The notes under the pieces were generated by a model. That model saw only the letters and a list, made by a program, of their open reading frames with translations, searched no databases and had not been told where the DNA came from. A stretch of 35,918 nt of DNA. Origin: Companilactobacillus paralimentarius DSM 13238 = JCM 10415 (GTDB lineage Bacteria > Bacillota > Bacilli > Lactobacillales > Lactobacillaceae). The position numbers and the translations under genes are program-made. Below, in pieces: positions 1 through 7,766 of the stretch. Position 1 is the stretch's first letter. The number at the start of each line of letters is the position of its first letter. Where the stretch lies: NCBI RefSeq assembly GCF_001434985.1, contig NZ_AZES01000023.1, forward strand, positions 1-35,918, given 5' to 3'.

Positions 1-40
1 GTGTTTTTATTTTGTCATTTTTCTAAAGTGGCTAACTTGA

Positions 41-613
41 TTATAAAATTCGCCAAGCAAACTTGTCTGAAATTAAACTGATTAAAAAGTGCACTAATGT
101 AACAACACTCCAGATCAAAACAATTGAAAGAAAGCCGATAATAAAAGATCTGACAGTCATATCTACATTAGATAACTTATAAAGGGATCCTGTGTATAAA
201 ATATTAGTTAAAGCATTACCTATCAAAAAATGATTTACTTGAATAGAACTAAAAATAGTATTAACTATGCCTTCTAAAAACCAGAGGTAAACCAATGTCA
301 AAAGAGAGCTTAAAATATTGCTGAAGTATAATTTCCATTCCGTGATTGGAATCATCCGATATTTATTACTAAAAAGCACTCGCTCGTTGTCTTTCGCTAA
401 TAACACAAAAGAAACAACATACGCAAAAAAAGCAATCAACATATAGTACATATACAATTTATCAAGCTTAACTAATTTGAAAGTCATCTTGTTAGATATC
501 ATATCTATTAATATAATGATGCCGAGAACCATCAAATCGAATAAAAATACTAGATTAATCATCTTCCAACGATTGAAGAATAATTGGTTATTTAAGGTTC
601 GCATTCTTGTCAT
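41..613 (-). CDS. Small membrane partner of a GntR-linked ABC transporter
   Basis: A 190-residue hydrophobic protein with about four membrane segments (roughly residues 18-38, 54-73, 98-118 and 155-182). Its start overlaps the stop of the upstream ATPase gene by 4 bases, so the two are probably translationally coupled. It is the last gene of a regulator-ATPase-membrane-protein set, the layout of YtrA-type operons that respond to cell-envelope stress. I infer that it is the permease subunit from this position and its hydrophobicity, since I recognise no sequence motif. It is short for an ABC-2 permease, which usually has six helices, so it may be a reduced subunit or a C-terminally shortened one. 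No continuation is visible in the 40 bases that follow it at the window edge. Confidence 0.75.
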   Translation of the reverse strand: MTRMRTLNNQLFFNRWKMINLVFLFDLMVLGIIILIDMISNKMTFKLVKLDKLYMYYMLIAFFAYVVSFVLLAKDNERVLFSNKYRMIPITEWKLYFSNILSSLLTLVYLWFLEGIVNTIFSSIQVNHFLIGNALTNILYTGSLYKLSNVDMTVRSFIIGFLSIVLIWSVVTLVHFLISLISDKFAWRIL

Positions 614-1317
614 TGTATTTCCCCTAGATAAACTTTTTCATAATATGCTTCGATTCCCAAATGATAGTCAGATTGAATTTGCTCAACCGGAATTAAATCT
701 CTAATTTTTTGATTTTTAATAATTACTACTTCATCTAATAAACTGGCGATAGCTGTAACATAGTGATCACTAATAATAATGGTCGAATCATCGTCTTTCC
801 AACGAATAATACTGCTAATGATTTTCTTACGTGAAATACTATCAATACCGCTTAGAGGCTCATCCAACAAATACAATTTAGTTGATCTAGCCAATGTCAA
901 AGCAATAACCAGTTTTCCTCTGGTACCTGTAGACAATGCCGCTAACTTTTTAGTCATGTCTAATCCTAAAAAATTAGCAATATCTTCATACTTTGTAATT
1001 GAAAAATCTTGATAAACCGCATCATAGAAATGTACGATTTCACTGATTTTGTTAGTAGCTTTAAAACCATCAAGATGATCATTCAAACTAACATTTTCTT
1101 TAATGAGAACTTTTTTAGTATTACCATTAACCGTTATAACGCCTTCTGGAACGGAATTAACTCCAGCAATTATTCTCATCAAAGTGGTTTTTCCCGCGCT
1201 ATTTTCACCTAGGAGCCCAATAATTTTGCCACTATCTAATTTTAGATTGACATCCTCAAGAATTATTTTGCTACCTTTTTTATAGTTAAGTTCTTCAATT
1301 TTCAATACATTACTCAA
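610..1317 (-). CDS. ABC transporter ATP-binding protein
   Basis: A 235-residue ABC ATPase that would power the small membrane protein encoded next to it. The Walker A motif is GENSAGKTT near residues 37-45. The signature region reads LSTGTRGK instead of the usual LSGGQ, and Walker B reads LYLLDEPLSGID. The short length and LSTGT signature resemble the ATPases of YtrA-regulated and ABC-2 exporter systems. The gene overlaps the upstream GntR gene by 8 bases and the downstream gene by 4, so the three form one tight minus-strand operon. Substrate unknown. Antimicrobial-peptide efflux or envelope-stress protection is an inference from the regulator type. Confidence 0.88.
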   Translation of the reverse strand: MSNVLKIEELNYKKGSKIILEDVNLKLDSGKIIGLLGENSAGKTTLMRIIAGVNSVPEGVITVNGNTKKVLIKENVSLNDHLDGFKATNKISEIVHFYDAVYQDFSITKYEDIANFLGLDMTKKLAALSTGTRGKLVIALTLARSTKLYLLDEPLSGIDSISRKKIISSIIRWKDDDSTIIISDHYVTAIASLLDEVVIIKNQKIRDLIPVEQIQSDYHLGIEAYYEKVYLGEIQ

Positions 1318-1684
1318 GTTTCTTCTCCTTTTGCTTTACGTAATTTGAAAAACTATTAGTTATTTCTTGATTATCCATTTTTAACAAATGCAGCTTGTCG
1401 TAGGCTGAATCAAATGTTTCATTAACAATTTGATTCTTCAATTCTTCAACTATTGCCGCATTCTCAGTTACAAAATTGCCTTTACCACGTAATGTAATAA
1501 TGACGCCCTCCTCGATCATTACTTTGAGAGCCTTCTGAACCGTATTAGAATTCACTGCCAATTCCAAGGCCAATTGCCTAACTGAAGGCATTTGTTCCCC
1601 CAGTGAATAACTCTCTGTAATAATCTTTTCTTCCAAGTAGTCTTTAATTTGTAAATAGATTGGTATGTTTTCGATATATTCCAT
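1310..1684 (-). CDS. GntR family (YtrA-type) transcriptional repressor
   Basis: A short GntR regulator of about 124 residues. It has an N-terminal winged helix (IPIYLQIKDYLEEKI, then PSVRQLALELAVNSNTVQKA as the recognition region, and GKGNFV as the wing). The short C-terminal tail is typical of the YtrA subfamily, which has no large ligand domain. An upstream GTG at 1693 is also in frame, but it sits one base from the AAGGA ribosome site. The ATG at 1684 has about 10 bases of spacing and is preferred. The gene overlaps the ATPase gene that follows. A 12-base palindrome just upstream is a likely autoregulatory operator. Confidence 0.85.
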   Translation of the reverse strand: MEYIENIPIYLQIKDYLEEKIITESYSLGEQMPSVRQLALELAVNSNTVQKALKVMIEEGVIITLRGKGNFVTENAAIVEELKNQIVNETFDSAYDKLHLLKMDNQEITNSFSNYVKQKEKKLE

Positions 1685-1701
1685 CAGATACACATCCTTG
1701 C

Positions 1702-1713
1702 TGTACTAGTACA
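1702..1713. promoter_or_regulatory. Probable GntR/YtrA operator
   Basis: The perfect palindrome TGTACTAGTACA lies about 18 bases upstream of the chosen GntR start. YtrA-type repressors bind GTAC-type inverted repeats near their own promoter. At this position bound protein would block the operon's own transcription or ribosome access. The assignment rests on position and symmetry only. Confidence 0.5.
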
Positions 1714-1879
1714 CTAATGCAGTATCGAAATATACCCCGCTATGCAACTATTTAAGCAAGATTCTCTAACGAATTTCTTATACAGAATGTCCTTTATATT
1801 TATGAAACCTAAACCAAATAATTATGGTAAATTAGGGGCAAATTGGGTATGGATATGGTTTAGAAAGAACTGATCTCTT

Positions 1880-2464
1880 ATGCTGAAATTTGGAAAAAGA
1901 CTAAATTATCGGCCTTTATTGATGAGTCTATTTTGGGCCTTATTGTGTGGCAGCCTGTTTGGATTTAATATTTCTAAAACTCTAGGTATCAGAATTGCTA
2001 TTGTCGTTTTTGGAATAGTTTTTATCGGTCACTACCTAATTGTTTTGCCAACTATCTTTAATTACTGGGACTCTAGTGACAGATTTATACGTTATAACGA
2101 TAAAAGCAATCCATTCAAACGTCTTCTACTCATGCTGATTCCTAAATTGAACACCTATAAAGTAATTGATAAAAAACTAATTAAATCGATTCAAATCACT
2201 GGATTGCCCATGACCAATGATTTACTTTCATCAGCACTATTTGTTGCTACTGAAGGTGGATTTCTCTACAACCTCATGGTCATGATGCACTATCCAGTAG
2301 AAGTGAAACTACTCCTAAATAATGGTCAAATTATTAATTTGAATCTATCACGCGATTACGTTGATCATCCCACTGAAACAATTGGTAAATTAAAAATCTT
2401 TTTAAATGATTTTCCATCTGCAAAATTAAATTTATCACCTGAAACAAAACAGCTTATTTACTGA
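1880..2464 (+). CDS. Membrane protein, paralogue of the protein at 7123-7710
   Basis: A 194-residue protein with two N-terminal membrane segments (about residues 14-30 and 36-58) and a soluble C-terminal part that may form a small beta-rich domain. It is clearly related to the 195-residue product of 7123-7710. Both start MLKFGK. Both share GHY, FNYW, a YND-x2-NP segment, LLxML-x-P, an NGQ-x2-NL segment, SRD and an ETI-x-KL-x2-FL end. The two genes bracket the two-kinase operon, which suggests they are its targets or partners. The ribosome site (AGAAAG) is weak. The 3' end overlaps the convergent lipoprotein gene by 11 bases. I do not recognise a named family. Confidence 0.75.
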   Translation: MLKFGKRLNYRPLLMSLFWALLCGSLFGFNISKTLGIRIAIVVFGIVFIGHYLIVLPTIFNYWDSSDRFIRYNDKSNPFKRLLLMLIPKLNTYKVIDKKLIKSIQITGLPMTNDLLSSALFVATEGGFLYNLMVMMHYPVEVKLLLNNGQIINLNLSRDYVDHPTETIGKLKIFLNDFPSAKLNLSPETKQLIY

Positions 2465-3152
2465 CACTGTCTCGATTAAATTCTTTCGTTAGTTGAAAAA
2501 TAGCCAAATTACGTCTTACTTTTTTAAATGCTGGATTATTCAACTCGTATTGCCCATTTCTTTTCACCCAAAAAGTATGTTCAACGTCTGAAAGATAAAG
2601 TCGATCTAACCGCGAATTAGTATGATGTTCATCACTTAATAAACCACAAATAATCTTGGAACCAATCTCCGGTATCGGTGCGTTAGGAACCTGATAGAAG
2701 ATTTCGTTATCTGGATTCGTCGATTGGGCGTAAATGTCACGTTCACGACCAAAGCCACCAGGAAAATTCAGATAAATCCGCTTCCCTTTCAAGCCTTTAT
2801 TGCCACTAATTACCTGATCAACTCTTAAAGTTAATTTAGTTTCCGGCTGTGGCGATAACCATTTGATTTTTTGTAAATTTAAAACTTTTCCTTTAACCAC
2901 ATAACGATTTTGACGTTTGAATTGGGCCAAAGTAATACCTTTATAATTATCGGTAATTTCAGAATATTGCCGTTTAACTGTCTGAACTTGACTAATTTGA
3001 CGTCGCCAGTCGTATCGTTTTTGCTCGAGACCAGTTTTAAAATTAGTTTCTAAATTGATTTTTTCAGGCAAATCATTACCAGTTACTTGCTCACTACAGC
3101 CAGTTATCAAGACTATTAAACTTAACGCCAACAATCGAAAGCCTCTTCGCAT
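2454..3152 (-). CDS. Predicted lipoprotein of unknown function
   Basis: A 232-residue secreted lipoprotein. The N terminus is MRRGFRLL, a hydrophobic stretch, and then the lipobox LITGC at about residues 15-19, so the mature protein should be anchored through that cysteine. An in-frame start lies further upstream, but only the ATG at 3152 has good spacing from the AAGGA site, and it places the signal peptide at the N terminus. The mature part is basic and polar, with a region rich in beta-strand patterns (residues about 85-190) and no motif I recognise. It converges on the membrane protein gene 1880-2464 with an 11-base overlap. Confidence 0.75.
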   Translation of the reverse strand: MRRGFRLLALSLIVLITGCSEQVTGNDLPEKINLETNFKTGLEQKRYDWRRQISQVQTVKRQYSEITDNYKGITLAQFKRQNRYVVKGKVLNLQKIKWLSPQPETKLTLRVDQVISGNKGLKGKRIYLNFPGGFGRERDIYAQSTNPDNEIFYQVPNAPIPEIGSKIICGLLSDEHHTNSRLDRLYLSDVEHTFWVKRNGQYELNNPAFKKVRRNLAIFQLTKEFNRDSVSK

Positions 3153-3207
3153 GAGATTCATCCTTTTTCTTTTTATGCTATCAAAAGACCATTTTTCGAG
3201 ATACAAA

Positions 3208-3248
3208 AATACGCAACAAAACAACTTGAAATTGTTTTGTTGCGTATT
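3208..3248 (-). terminator. Rho-independent terminator
   Basis: A perfect 17-base stem (3208-3224 with 3232-3248) with a 7-base loop. On the minus strand it is followed by a T run, and it lies just downstream of the 69-residue membrane protein gene. It separates that gene from the lipoprotein gene. Confidence 0.8.
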
Positions 3249-3263
3249 ACTTTTTAGACGTAA

Positions 3264-3473
3264 CTATCTCATAGATAAAATTGACATCCCCATACCTATA
3301 ATCAATATTCCAACGACGAAACTAGACCACACCGCATATCCTACAAAATGAGAAGTGGTCTTACTACCGTCTTTTTGAATCTCATGAACATACTTACGTG
3401 AATTAAGAAGTTGATAAATACCAAGTAATATTACCACAATACCCACTATATATTTGCCTATCGTAAAGCTCAT
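3264..3473 (-). CDS. Small two-helix membrane protein
   Basis: A 69-residue protein starting MSFTIGKY. It has two membrane segments (about residues 5-24 and 47-67) and a charged polar linker (residues 26-44). An in-frame upstream ATG at 3491 lies inside the ribosome site. The ATG at 3473 is 7 bases from GAGGAAG and is preferred. The gene is divergent from the two-kinase operon and ends in a strong terminator, so it is probably monocistronic. No family recognised. Confidence 0.7.
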   Translation of the reverse strand: MSFTIGKYIVGIVVILLGIYQLLNSRKYVHEIQKDGSKTTSHFVGYAVWSSFVVGILIIGMGMSILSMR

Positions 3474-3495
3474 GATATTACTTCCTCTCATTTAA

Positions 3496-3524
3496 TTGAC
3501 CAGAATATAGCACTACTTTAAAGA
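3496..3524 (+). promoter_or_regulatory. Possible promoter of the kinase operon
   Basis: TTGACC (one mismatch to the -35 consensus) is followed 17 bases later by TAAAGA, a poor -10. It lies upstream of the 19-codon ORF and the two kinase genes. Weak on the -10 side, as expected for a promoter needing an activator, but that is inference. Confidence 0.35.
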
Positions 3525-3563
3525 TAAGTGTGAACAATATCCTGAATTGGGGAGTTTTGATTC

Positions 3564-3623
3564 ATGAATGAATTTCGTGCGTTTCGCGACAAAAAAATTG
3601 TTTCTTTAAATATTATGCAATAA
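3564..3623 (+). CDS. Possible 19-residue peptide upstream of the kinase operon
   Basis: A short ORF encoding MNEFRAFRDKKIVSLNIMQ, with GGGGAG nine bases before its ATG. It ends 32 bases before the GTG of the first kinase gene. It is too short for a conventional signal peptide, and it has no double-glycine leader or cysteine, so it does not look like a standard pheromone precursor. It could be a leader ORF that affects kinase-operon expression, a leaderless peptide, or chance. Support is limited to the ribosome site and position. Confidence 0.3.
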   Translation: MNEFRAFRDKKIVSLNIMQ

Positions 3624-3655
3624 TTAATATATCGATATAAAGGGGGGTATTACAG

Positions 3656-4954
3656 GTGGGGACAATAATCTACACTATAGGAAAATTATTGGCATGGCTT
3701 ATTTTTTATAGTGTTTTCTATTCACTATTTCATTTTAAAAAATATTATTTACTGGCATTCATTTTAGTGTCATTTTTGTCAGAAATGCTTTTGAAAGATT
3801 ATTCATATCTAATCACGTTTTTCTTTGTCTATCTAGTTCTCTGGCATCATAAAAAATGGAATTTAACTCTAATAAATACCCTTCTATTATCATCCCTAAT
3901 ACGTTTAATTTATGAAACCTTAGCCGATACAATAATTGTAGATAAGATCTCCACTCATGCAATTTCAGGCATACTGCTCTTTGTAGTCGCCAGCTTTTCA
4001 ATCAAGTTTATTACCGCAGTAGTATTCATCTTTCTTTATAAACGTTTTGATATTGAAGAAAAATGGCAGATTGATCATTCATCGCTTCTCAGTTTTTTAT
4101 TAATTTATCTATTTATAGCAATTTACGTATTTATGCACTTTATTCAAGAAAATAAGGCCTATTCCGATTTAACCATCGGTGTTTTCGCATTCATTATTAT
4201 TCAATGTGTTTTTATCGCACTTCTCTTTGGTAAAGCTAGTCAAACGCAACAACTGGCGTACAAAAGAGAATTAACGAAAGAACAACTAAAAAATTTAAAA
4301 ATGTATACCGACCAACTTGAAAAAGATCATCTTCATCTTCGTGAATTCGAACACAGTTACAAAGATGGTATCGCAACACTTCGATCTGTTGCCAGTGATG
4401 GTGATTATACCGCAATGAAACAAGCTTTAGAAAAACTAGAAGTGTACTCTGACGGTTACTTCGACAATCTTTCAATGCAATTATTCAAGGATCTAAACAA
4501 CGTGCAAAATCCCTATTTGAAGAGTCTTTTTATCAGTAAATTAACCCTGATTCATCAGGATAATATCAAATGTCACTTTGAATGTCGCAATACCATTGAG
4601 GAGGTTGATATTAATATTTTTGACCTCGTTCGACTTTTAGGTATTTCAATCGATAACGCCATCGAAGCTACTAAAGGACAAACCGGTGCTCAGATTCAAA
4701 TCGCTATCGTTAAAGAAAAACAACAGTTATCCTTCTTAATCAACAACACGATTCACTCCGAAACTAAAATTCAAACTATGATGCAAGAGGGTTTTACCAC
4801 CAAAAAGAACCACTCCGGTCTAGGAATGGTCAACGTTCAAGATATTAAAAAAAAGTATCCCAATTTATTCGTTCAATATCGGAAAAATAATGACTGGTTC
4901 AATCTCAACATCACACTACTTGATTTAGGAGGTGATGCAGATGTCAATTATTAG
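3656..4954 (+). CDS. HPK10-type sensor histidine kinase with altered H-box (kinase 1)
   Basis: A 432-residue membrane sensor kinase of the AgrC/ComD/PlnB type (GHKL ATPase fold). The first ~200 residues form about six membrane helices, as expected for a peptide-pheromone receptor. A coiled linker follows, and then the phosphoacceptor region with His233 in FEHSYKDG. The family norm is F-x-HDY-x-N, so the Asp after His is Ser and the Asn is Asp here. The ATP-binding domain looks intact: N-box DNAIEA (Asp333, Asn334) and G-box SGLGM near residue 388. Translation starts at GTG with AGGGGGG 8 bases upstream. The gene overlaps the second kinase gene by 14 bases. Confidence 0.88.
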   Translation: MGTIIYTIGKLLAWLIFYSVFYSLFHFKKYYLLAFILVSFLSEMLLKDYSYLITFFFVYLVLWHHKKWNLTLINTLLLSSLIRLIYETLADTIIVDKISTHAISGILLFVVASFSIKFITAVVFIFLYKRFDIEEKWQIDHSSLLSFLLIYLFIAIYVFMHFIQENKAYSDLTIGVFAFIIIQCVFIALLFGKASQTQQLAYKRELTKEQLKNLKMYTDQLEKDHLHLREFEHSYKDGIATLRSVASDGDYTAMKQALEKLEVYSDGYFDNLSMQLFKDLNNVQNPYLKSLFISKLTLIHQDNIKCHFECRNTIEEVDINIFDLVRLLGISIDNAIEATKGQTGAQIQIAIVKEKQQLSFLINNTIHSETKIQTMMQEGFTTKKNHSGLGMVNVQDIKKKYPNLFVQYRKNNDWFNLNITLLDLGGDADVNY

Positions 4955-6212
4955 TCCACGAATTTTCACCATCTTCTCCAACTGGTTTCTTTTCTTCTTT
5001 CTTTTCAGTAATCTCTATCAAAATCGCCTTTCCAATAAGAAAAAGTTAATTCTCTATCCTAGTTTCATTATCGGTTTCACAATTATAGAAAGTTTGCTTC
5101 CCTTTACTAAGTTGCCACTAGATATATTCACTTACCTCTACCTTCGCAAATCTAAAGATATTGACTATTACTTGCTCAATGTCTTCATTATCACCGCAGC
5201 TGTTAAAATCATAGCTATTTTTATATCCACGGTTATCTTTGCTGTTCTCGTTACTGTTGATAATTTAGATGCCAATTCTTTTCCTCAATTAACTATCATT
5301 TATCTATCAATCATCGTCATTTCAATTATTTTTATTCTAATTTACAATTTATTCAATATAAATAAGCGTTTAGATAAGAAGACACCACTTACAACCATCA
5401 TTTTAGGGTACGTTTATCTAATCTTTTTTACTGTTCTAATTCTCGTTCAAAGTTTTACAAATTACCCTTATTTCATTTTAGGAACTCTATTATTCATTGT
5501 TATCCAATCCATTTTCGTCATCCTAGTCTTTCTTTATCGTAGAGTGAGAAATCGCAAAGTCTATCAAGATAGATTTGCCGAAGAACAAGTTAAGAATCTC
5601 AAAATTTATACTGATCAACTTGAAAGTGATCAATTAAAATTACGTCATTTTAAGCACGATTATAAAAATTTGCTATTCAGTTTAAAAACTGTCGTTGATG
5701 AACAAGATCACAAGGCAATGAATCAAGCTCTAGATAAATTGGAAAATTATTCTGAGGATTATTTGAATAATCTGTCGATGGATCTATTCCAAGATATTAA
5801 AAATGTTCACAATTCTTATTTGAAGAGTCTTTTGATCAGTAAAATCAACACTATCAATCAAAAAGATATCGCCTGCCACTTCACTTGCAATCAAGACCTA
5901 GACGACTTACCAATCAATATCTTTGATTTTATCAATCTACTCGACACTGCTATTGATAACGCCATCTACTTCACACAAAAACAAGATAACGGTGAAATCT
6001 ACCTCAGTATTAACCAAGAAGGCCAACAATTGGCTTTTCTAATTTATAATTCCATTGCCAATCAGCCTAATACAGCAACAGAAGAGAAAAAGCACTTTGA
6101 TAGATTACACATCAAGACACTTCGAAAAAAATATTCTAATTTATTCATCCAATCTAACCAAAGCCAAAAATGGTTCCGTTTCAATATTATTTTAATCACC
6201 AAGGAGGATTAA
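4941..6212 (+). CDS. HPK10-type sensor kinase lacking the ATP G-box (kinase 2)
   Basis: A 423-residue paralogue of the preceding kinase, with the same layout of about six helices, linker, H-box region and GHKL-like domain. The H-box is canonical: FKHDYKN with His239. In the ATPase part, the N-box keeps DNAI (Asp339, Asn340), but the following Glu is Tyr. The segment that aligns with the lid and G-box of kinase 1 (GFTTKKNHSGLGM) is missing, and the chain reads EEKKHFDRLHIK there. It therefore probably cannot bind ATP normally. The ATG at 4941 is chosen because GGAGG lies 8 bases upstream. The reading frame is otherwise intact, which argues against simple decay. Confidence 0.85.
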   Translation: MSIISPRIFTIFSNWFLFFFLFSNLYQNRLSNKKKLILYPSFIIGFTIIESLLPFTKLPLDIFTYLYLRKSKDIDYYLLNVFIITAAVKIIAIFISTVIFAVLVTVDNLDANSFPQLTIIYLSIIVISIIFILIYNLFNINKRLDKKTPLTTIILGYVYLIFFTVLILVQSFTNYPYFILGTLLFIVIQSIFVILVFLYRRVRNRKVYQDRFAEEQVKNLKIYTDQLESDQLKLRHFKHDYKNLLFSLKTVVDEQDHKAMNQALDKLENYSEDYLNNLSMDLFQDIKNVHNSYLKSLLISKINTINQKDIACHFTCNQDLDDLPINIFDFINLLDTAIDNAIYFTQKQDNGEIYLSINQEGQQLAFLIYNSIANQPNTATEEKKHFDRLHIKTLRKKYSNLFIQSNQSQKWFRFNIILITKED

Positions 6213-6215
6213 CTT

Positions 6216-6962
6216 ATGTATCCAATAATTGTTTGTGAAGACGATGCTGCTCAACTTGAACAACTTCATACTTTGATTAAAAACTATATCCTTTTTCACA
6301 GTGACTTATTCAAAATCGAGTTAACTGCCAACAATCCCAACGATGTTCTCACTTATCTTGAGAAAGAAGAACCTCAAAGTGGTATCTATTTCTTAGATAT
6401 CGACTTACAGAATAAAATTGATGGTATCCAATTGGCTGAAGAGATTCGCAAAGTTGATGTTCAAGCAAAAATTATTTTTGTCACCACCCACGATGAACTG
6501 GCACCTTTAACTTTAAAACGAAAAGTTGCCGCAATAGACTTCATCGAAAAGGATCAGCCACTGGAGAATTTTCGTCAGGAAATCTACGACACTTTAACTT
6601 ATGCCCAACAGTTAATTGATGAAACTAGAACTGTCCAAAAACGAGGTTTCTCTTTTGAAGTCGGCACACAAGTCTACAACTTAGACAAATCCGAAGTTAT
6701 TTTTGTAGAGGCTTCTGACATTCCTCATCGACTCAATATTTTTTCAACTAATGGTAAATTTGAATTTTATGGAAAATTAACTGACCTAGAAGATAAGTAT
6801 GATTTTCTCTTTAAAATCAGTCGTTCTTGTCTCATTAATCCTGAAAACATTCACCACATCAACTTTGCTAATAGAGAAATTGGTTTTTCTAATGGTGAAA
6901 CCAGAAAATTTTCGATTGGAAAATCTCGCAAACTCAAGAGCCTCATCAAAGAAACCCTTTAA
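6216..6962 (+). CDS. LytTR-type response regulator
   Basis: A 248-residue regulator of the AgrA/ComE/PlnC class. The receiver domain (residues 1-125) has acidic residues CEDD at 7-10 and the phosphoacceptor Asp61 in YFLDIDL. It continues with the Thr of VTTH and the Lys of IEKD. The C-terminal LytTR DNA-binding domain spans about residues 145-245 (KSEVIFVEASDIPHRL, then SCLINPENI). It starts 3 bases after the stop of kinase 2 with AAGGAGG upstream, so the three genes are one operon. Such regulators bind paired direct repeats. I could not find a convincing pair in this window. Confidence 0.92.
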   Translation: MYPIIVCEDDAAQLEQLHTLIKNYILFHSDLFKIELTANNPNDVLTYLEKEEPQSGIYFLDIDLQNKIDGIQLAEEIRKVDVQAKIIFVTTHDELAPLTLKRKVAAIDFIEKDQPLENFRQEIYDTLTYAQQLIDETRTVQKRGFSFEVGTQVYNLDKSEVIFVEASDIPHRLNIFSTNGKFEFYGKLTDLEDKYDFLFKISRSCLINPENIHHINFANREIGFSNGETRKFSIGKSRKLKSLIKETL

Positions 6963-7030
6963 ATTTTTAATTTAATATTTTTTATTCAAGAATAAATTAA
7001 CGGTTGTTCATGATATTTTTTTATTTGTAT

Positions 7031-7036
7031 TATAAT
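7031..7036 (+). promoter_or_regulatory. -10 promoter element for the 7123-7710 gene
   Basis: A perfect TATAAT lies about 90 bases upstream of the ATG, in the gap after the response-regulator gene. The -35 region (around TTCATG, 17 bases upstream) is poor, which would fit activation by the neighbouring regulator but does not show it. Confidence 0.5.
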
Positions 7037-7122
7037 AAAGATGTATATTTAAGCTATCAAAAGTACCAAAGTTTTAGTCATAGATTCAGGCCATTTAATG
7101 TATTTTGAAGGGAATGTTTATT

Positions 7123-7710
7123 ATGTTGAAATTCGGGAAAAAAGTTAGTTTCAGACCTCTTATTGTAAGTCTTATAATGGGTTTAGTACTAGGATTCATG
7201 TTTAGTGATATCTTTTCATCAGGTAGTATCGGTTTTATTTTTGGAACAGCATTCTTTCTATTAGTGTTCTTGGGACACTATTGGAGAGCTTCATCAGTAT
7301 TATTCAACTATTGGCAAGTTAACGACGGAACCATTAAATACAACGATGTTAATAATCCTGACAATGTTCTCTTAATGATGCTATTGCCTCTATCAAGCCC
7401 TTTAAAATCATTTTCCGTTAAGGATATTCAATCAATCACTGTTAATGGCGATTTAAAACAGGCCACTACACCAATGGCAGTTCCTTTTTCTGGAGCTCTA
7501 GGACTATTCTCTAGTTCTATCGCCATTGCTAAAAGCCAAAACAGCTTAGATGTAGTTTTGAAAAATGGTCAAAAAGTCAACCTCGATTATTCAAGAGACT
7601 TTGTCTACAATCCAAAAGAAACTATCGAAAAATTGAATAAATTCCTCGACAGTCTCAATTCAGTAAAAATTGTTAATAAAGCTAATCACAACGTTAGTTT
7701 AGGTTATTAA
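7123..7710 (+). CDS. Membrane protein, paralogue of the protein at 1880-2464
   Basis: A 195-residue protein with two N-terminal membrane segments (about residues 14-31 and 36-56) and a soluble C-terminal domain. An in-frame TTG at 7105 exists. The ATG at 7123 has AAGGGA nine bases upstream and gives the MLKFGK start shared with its paralogue, so it is chosen. Conserved blocks with the paralogue include GHYW, FNYW, IKYND-x2-NP, NGQ-x-VNL and SRDFV. The hydrophobic-then-soluble layout recalls small membrane proteins with a PH-like cytosolic domain, but no family is assigned. It follows the regulator gene under its own TATAAT and ends in a clear terminator. Confidence 0.78.
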   Translation: MLKFGKKVSFRPLIVSLIMGLVLGFMFSDIFSSGSIGFIFGTAFFLLVFLGHYWRASSVLFNYWQVNDGTIKYNDVNNPDNVLLMMLLPLSSPLKSFSVKDIQSITVNGDLKQATTPMAVPFSGALGLFSSSIAIAKSQNSLDVVLKNGQKVNLDYSRDFVYNPKETIEKLNKFLDSLNSVKIVNKANHNVSLGY

Positions 7711-7722
7711 AATTAATCAAAA

Positions 7723-7766
7723 AAAGATGTCCTCTTTGAATTAAAAGAAGGCATCTTTATTTTTTC
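7723..7766 (+). terminator. Rho-independent terminator
   Basis: A 15-base stem (7723-7737 with 7744-7758, one mismatch and one G-U) is followed by ATTTTTT. It terminates the membrane protein gene and overlaps the 3' end of the convergent gene at 7741, so it may work in both directions. Confidence 0.75.

Noticed and set aside
3055-3351. 98-codon plus-strand ORF across the terminator region
   Set aside because: It runs opposite the lipoprotein signal peptide and the small membrane protein gene, and through a perfect terminator hairpin. No ribosome site.
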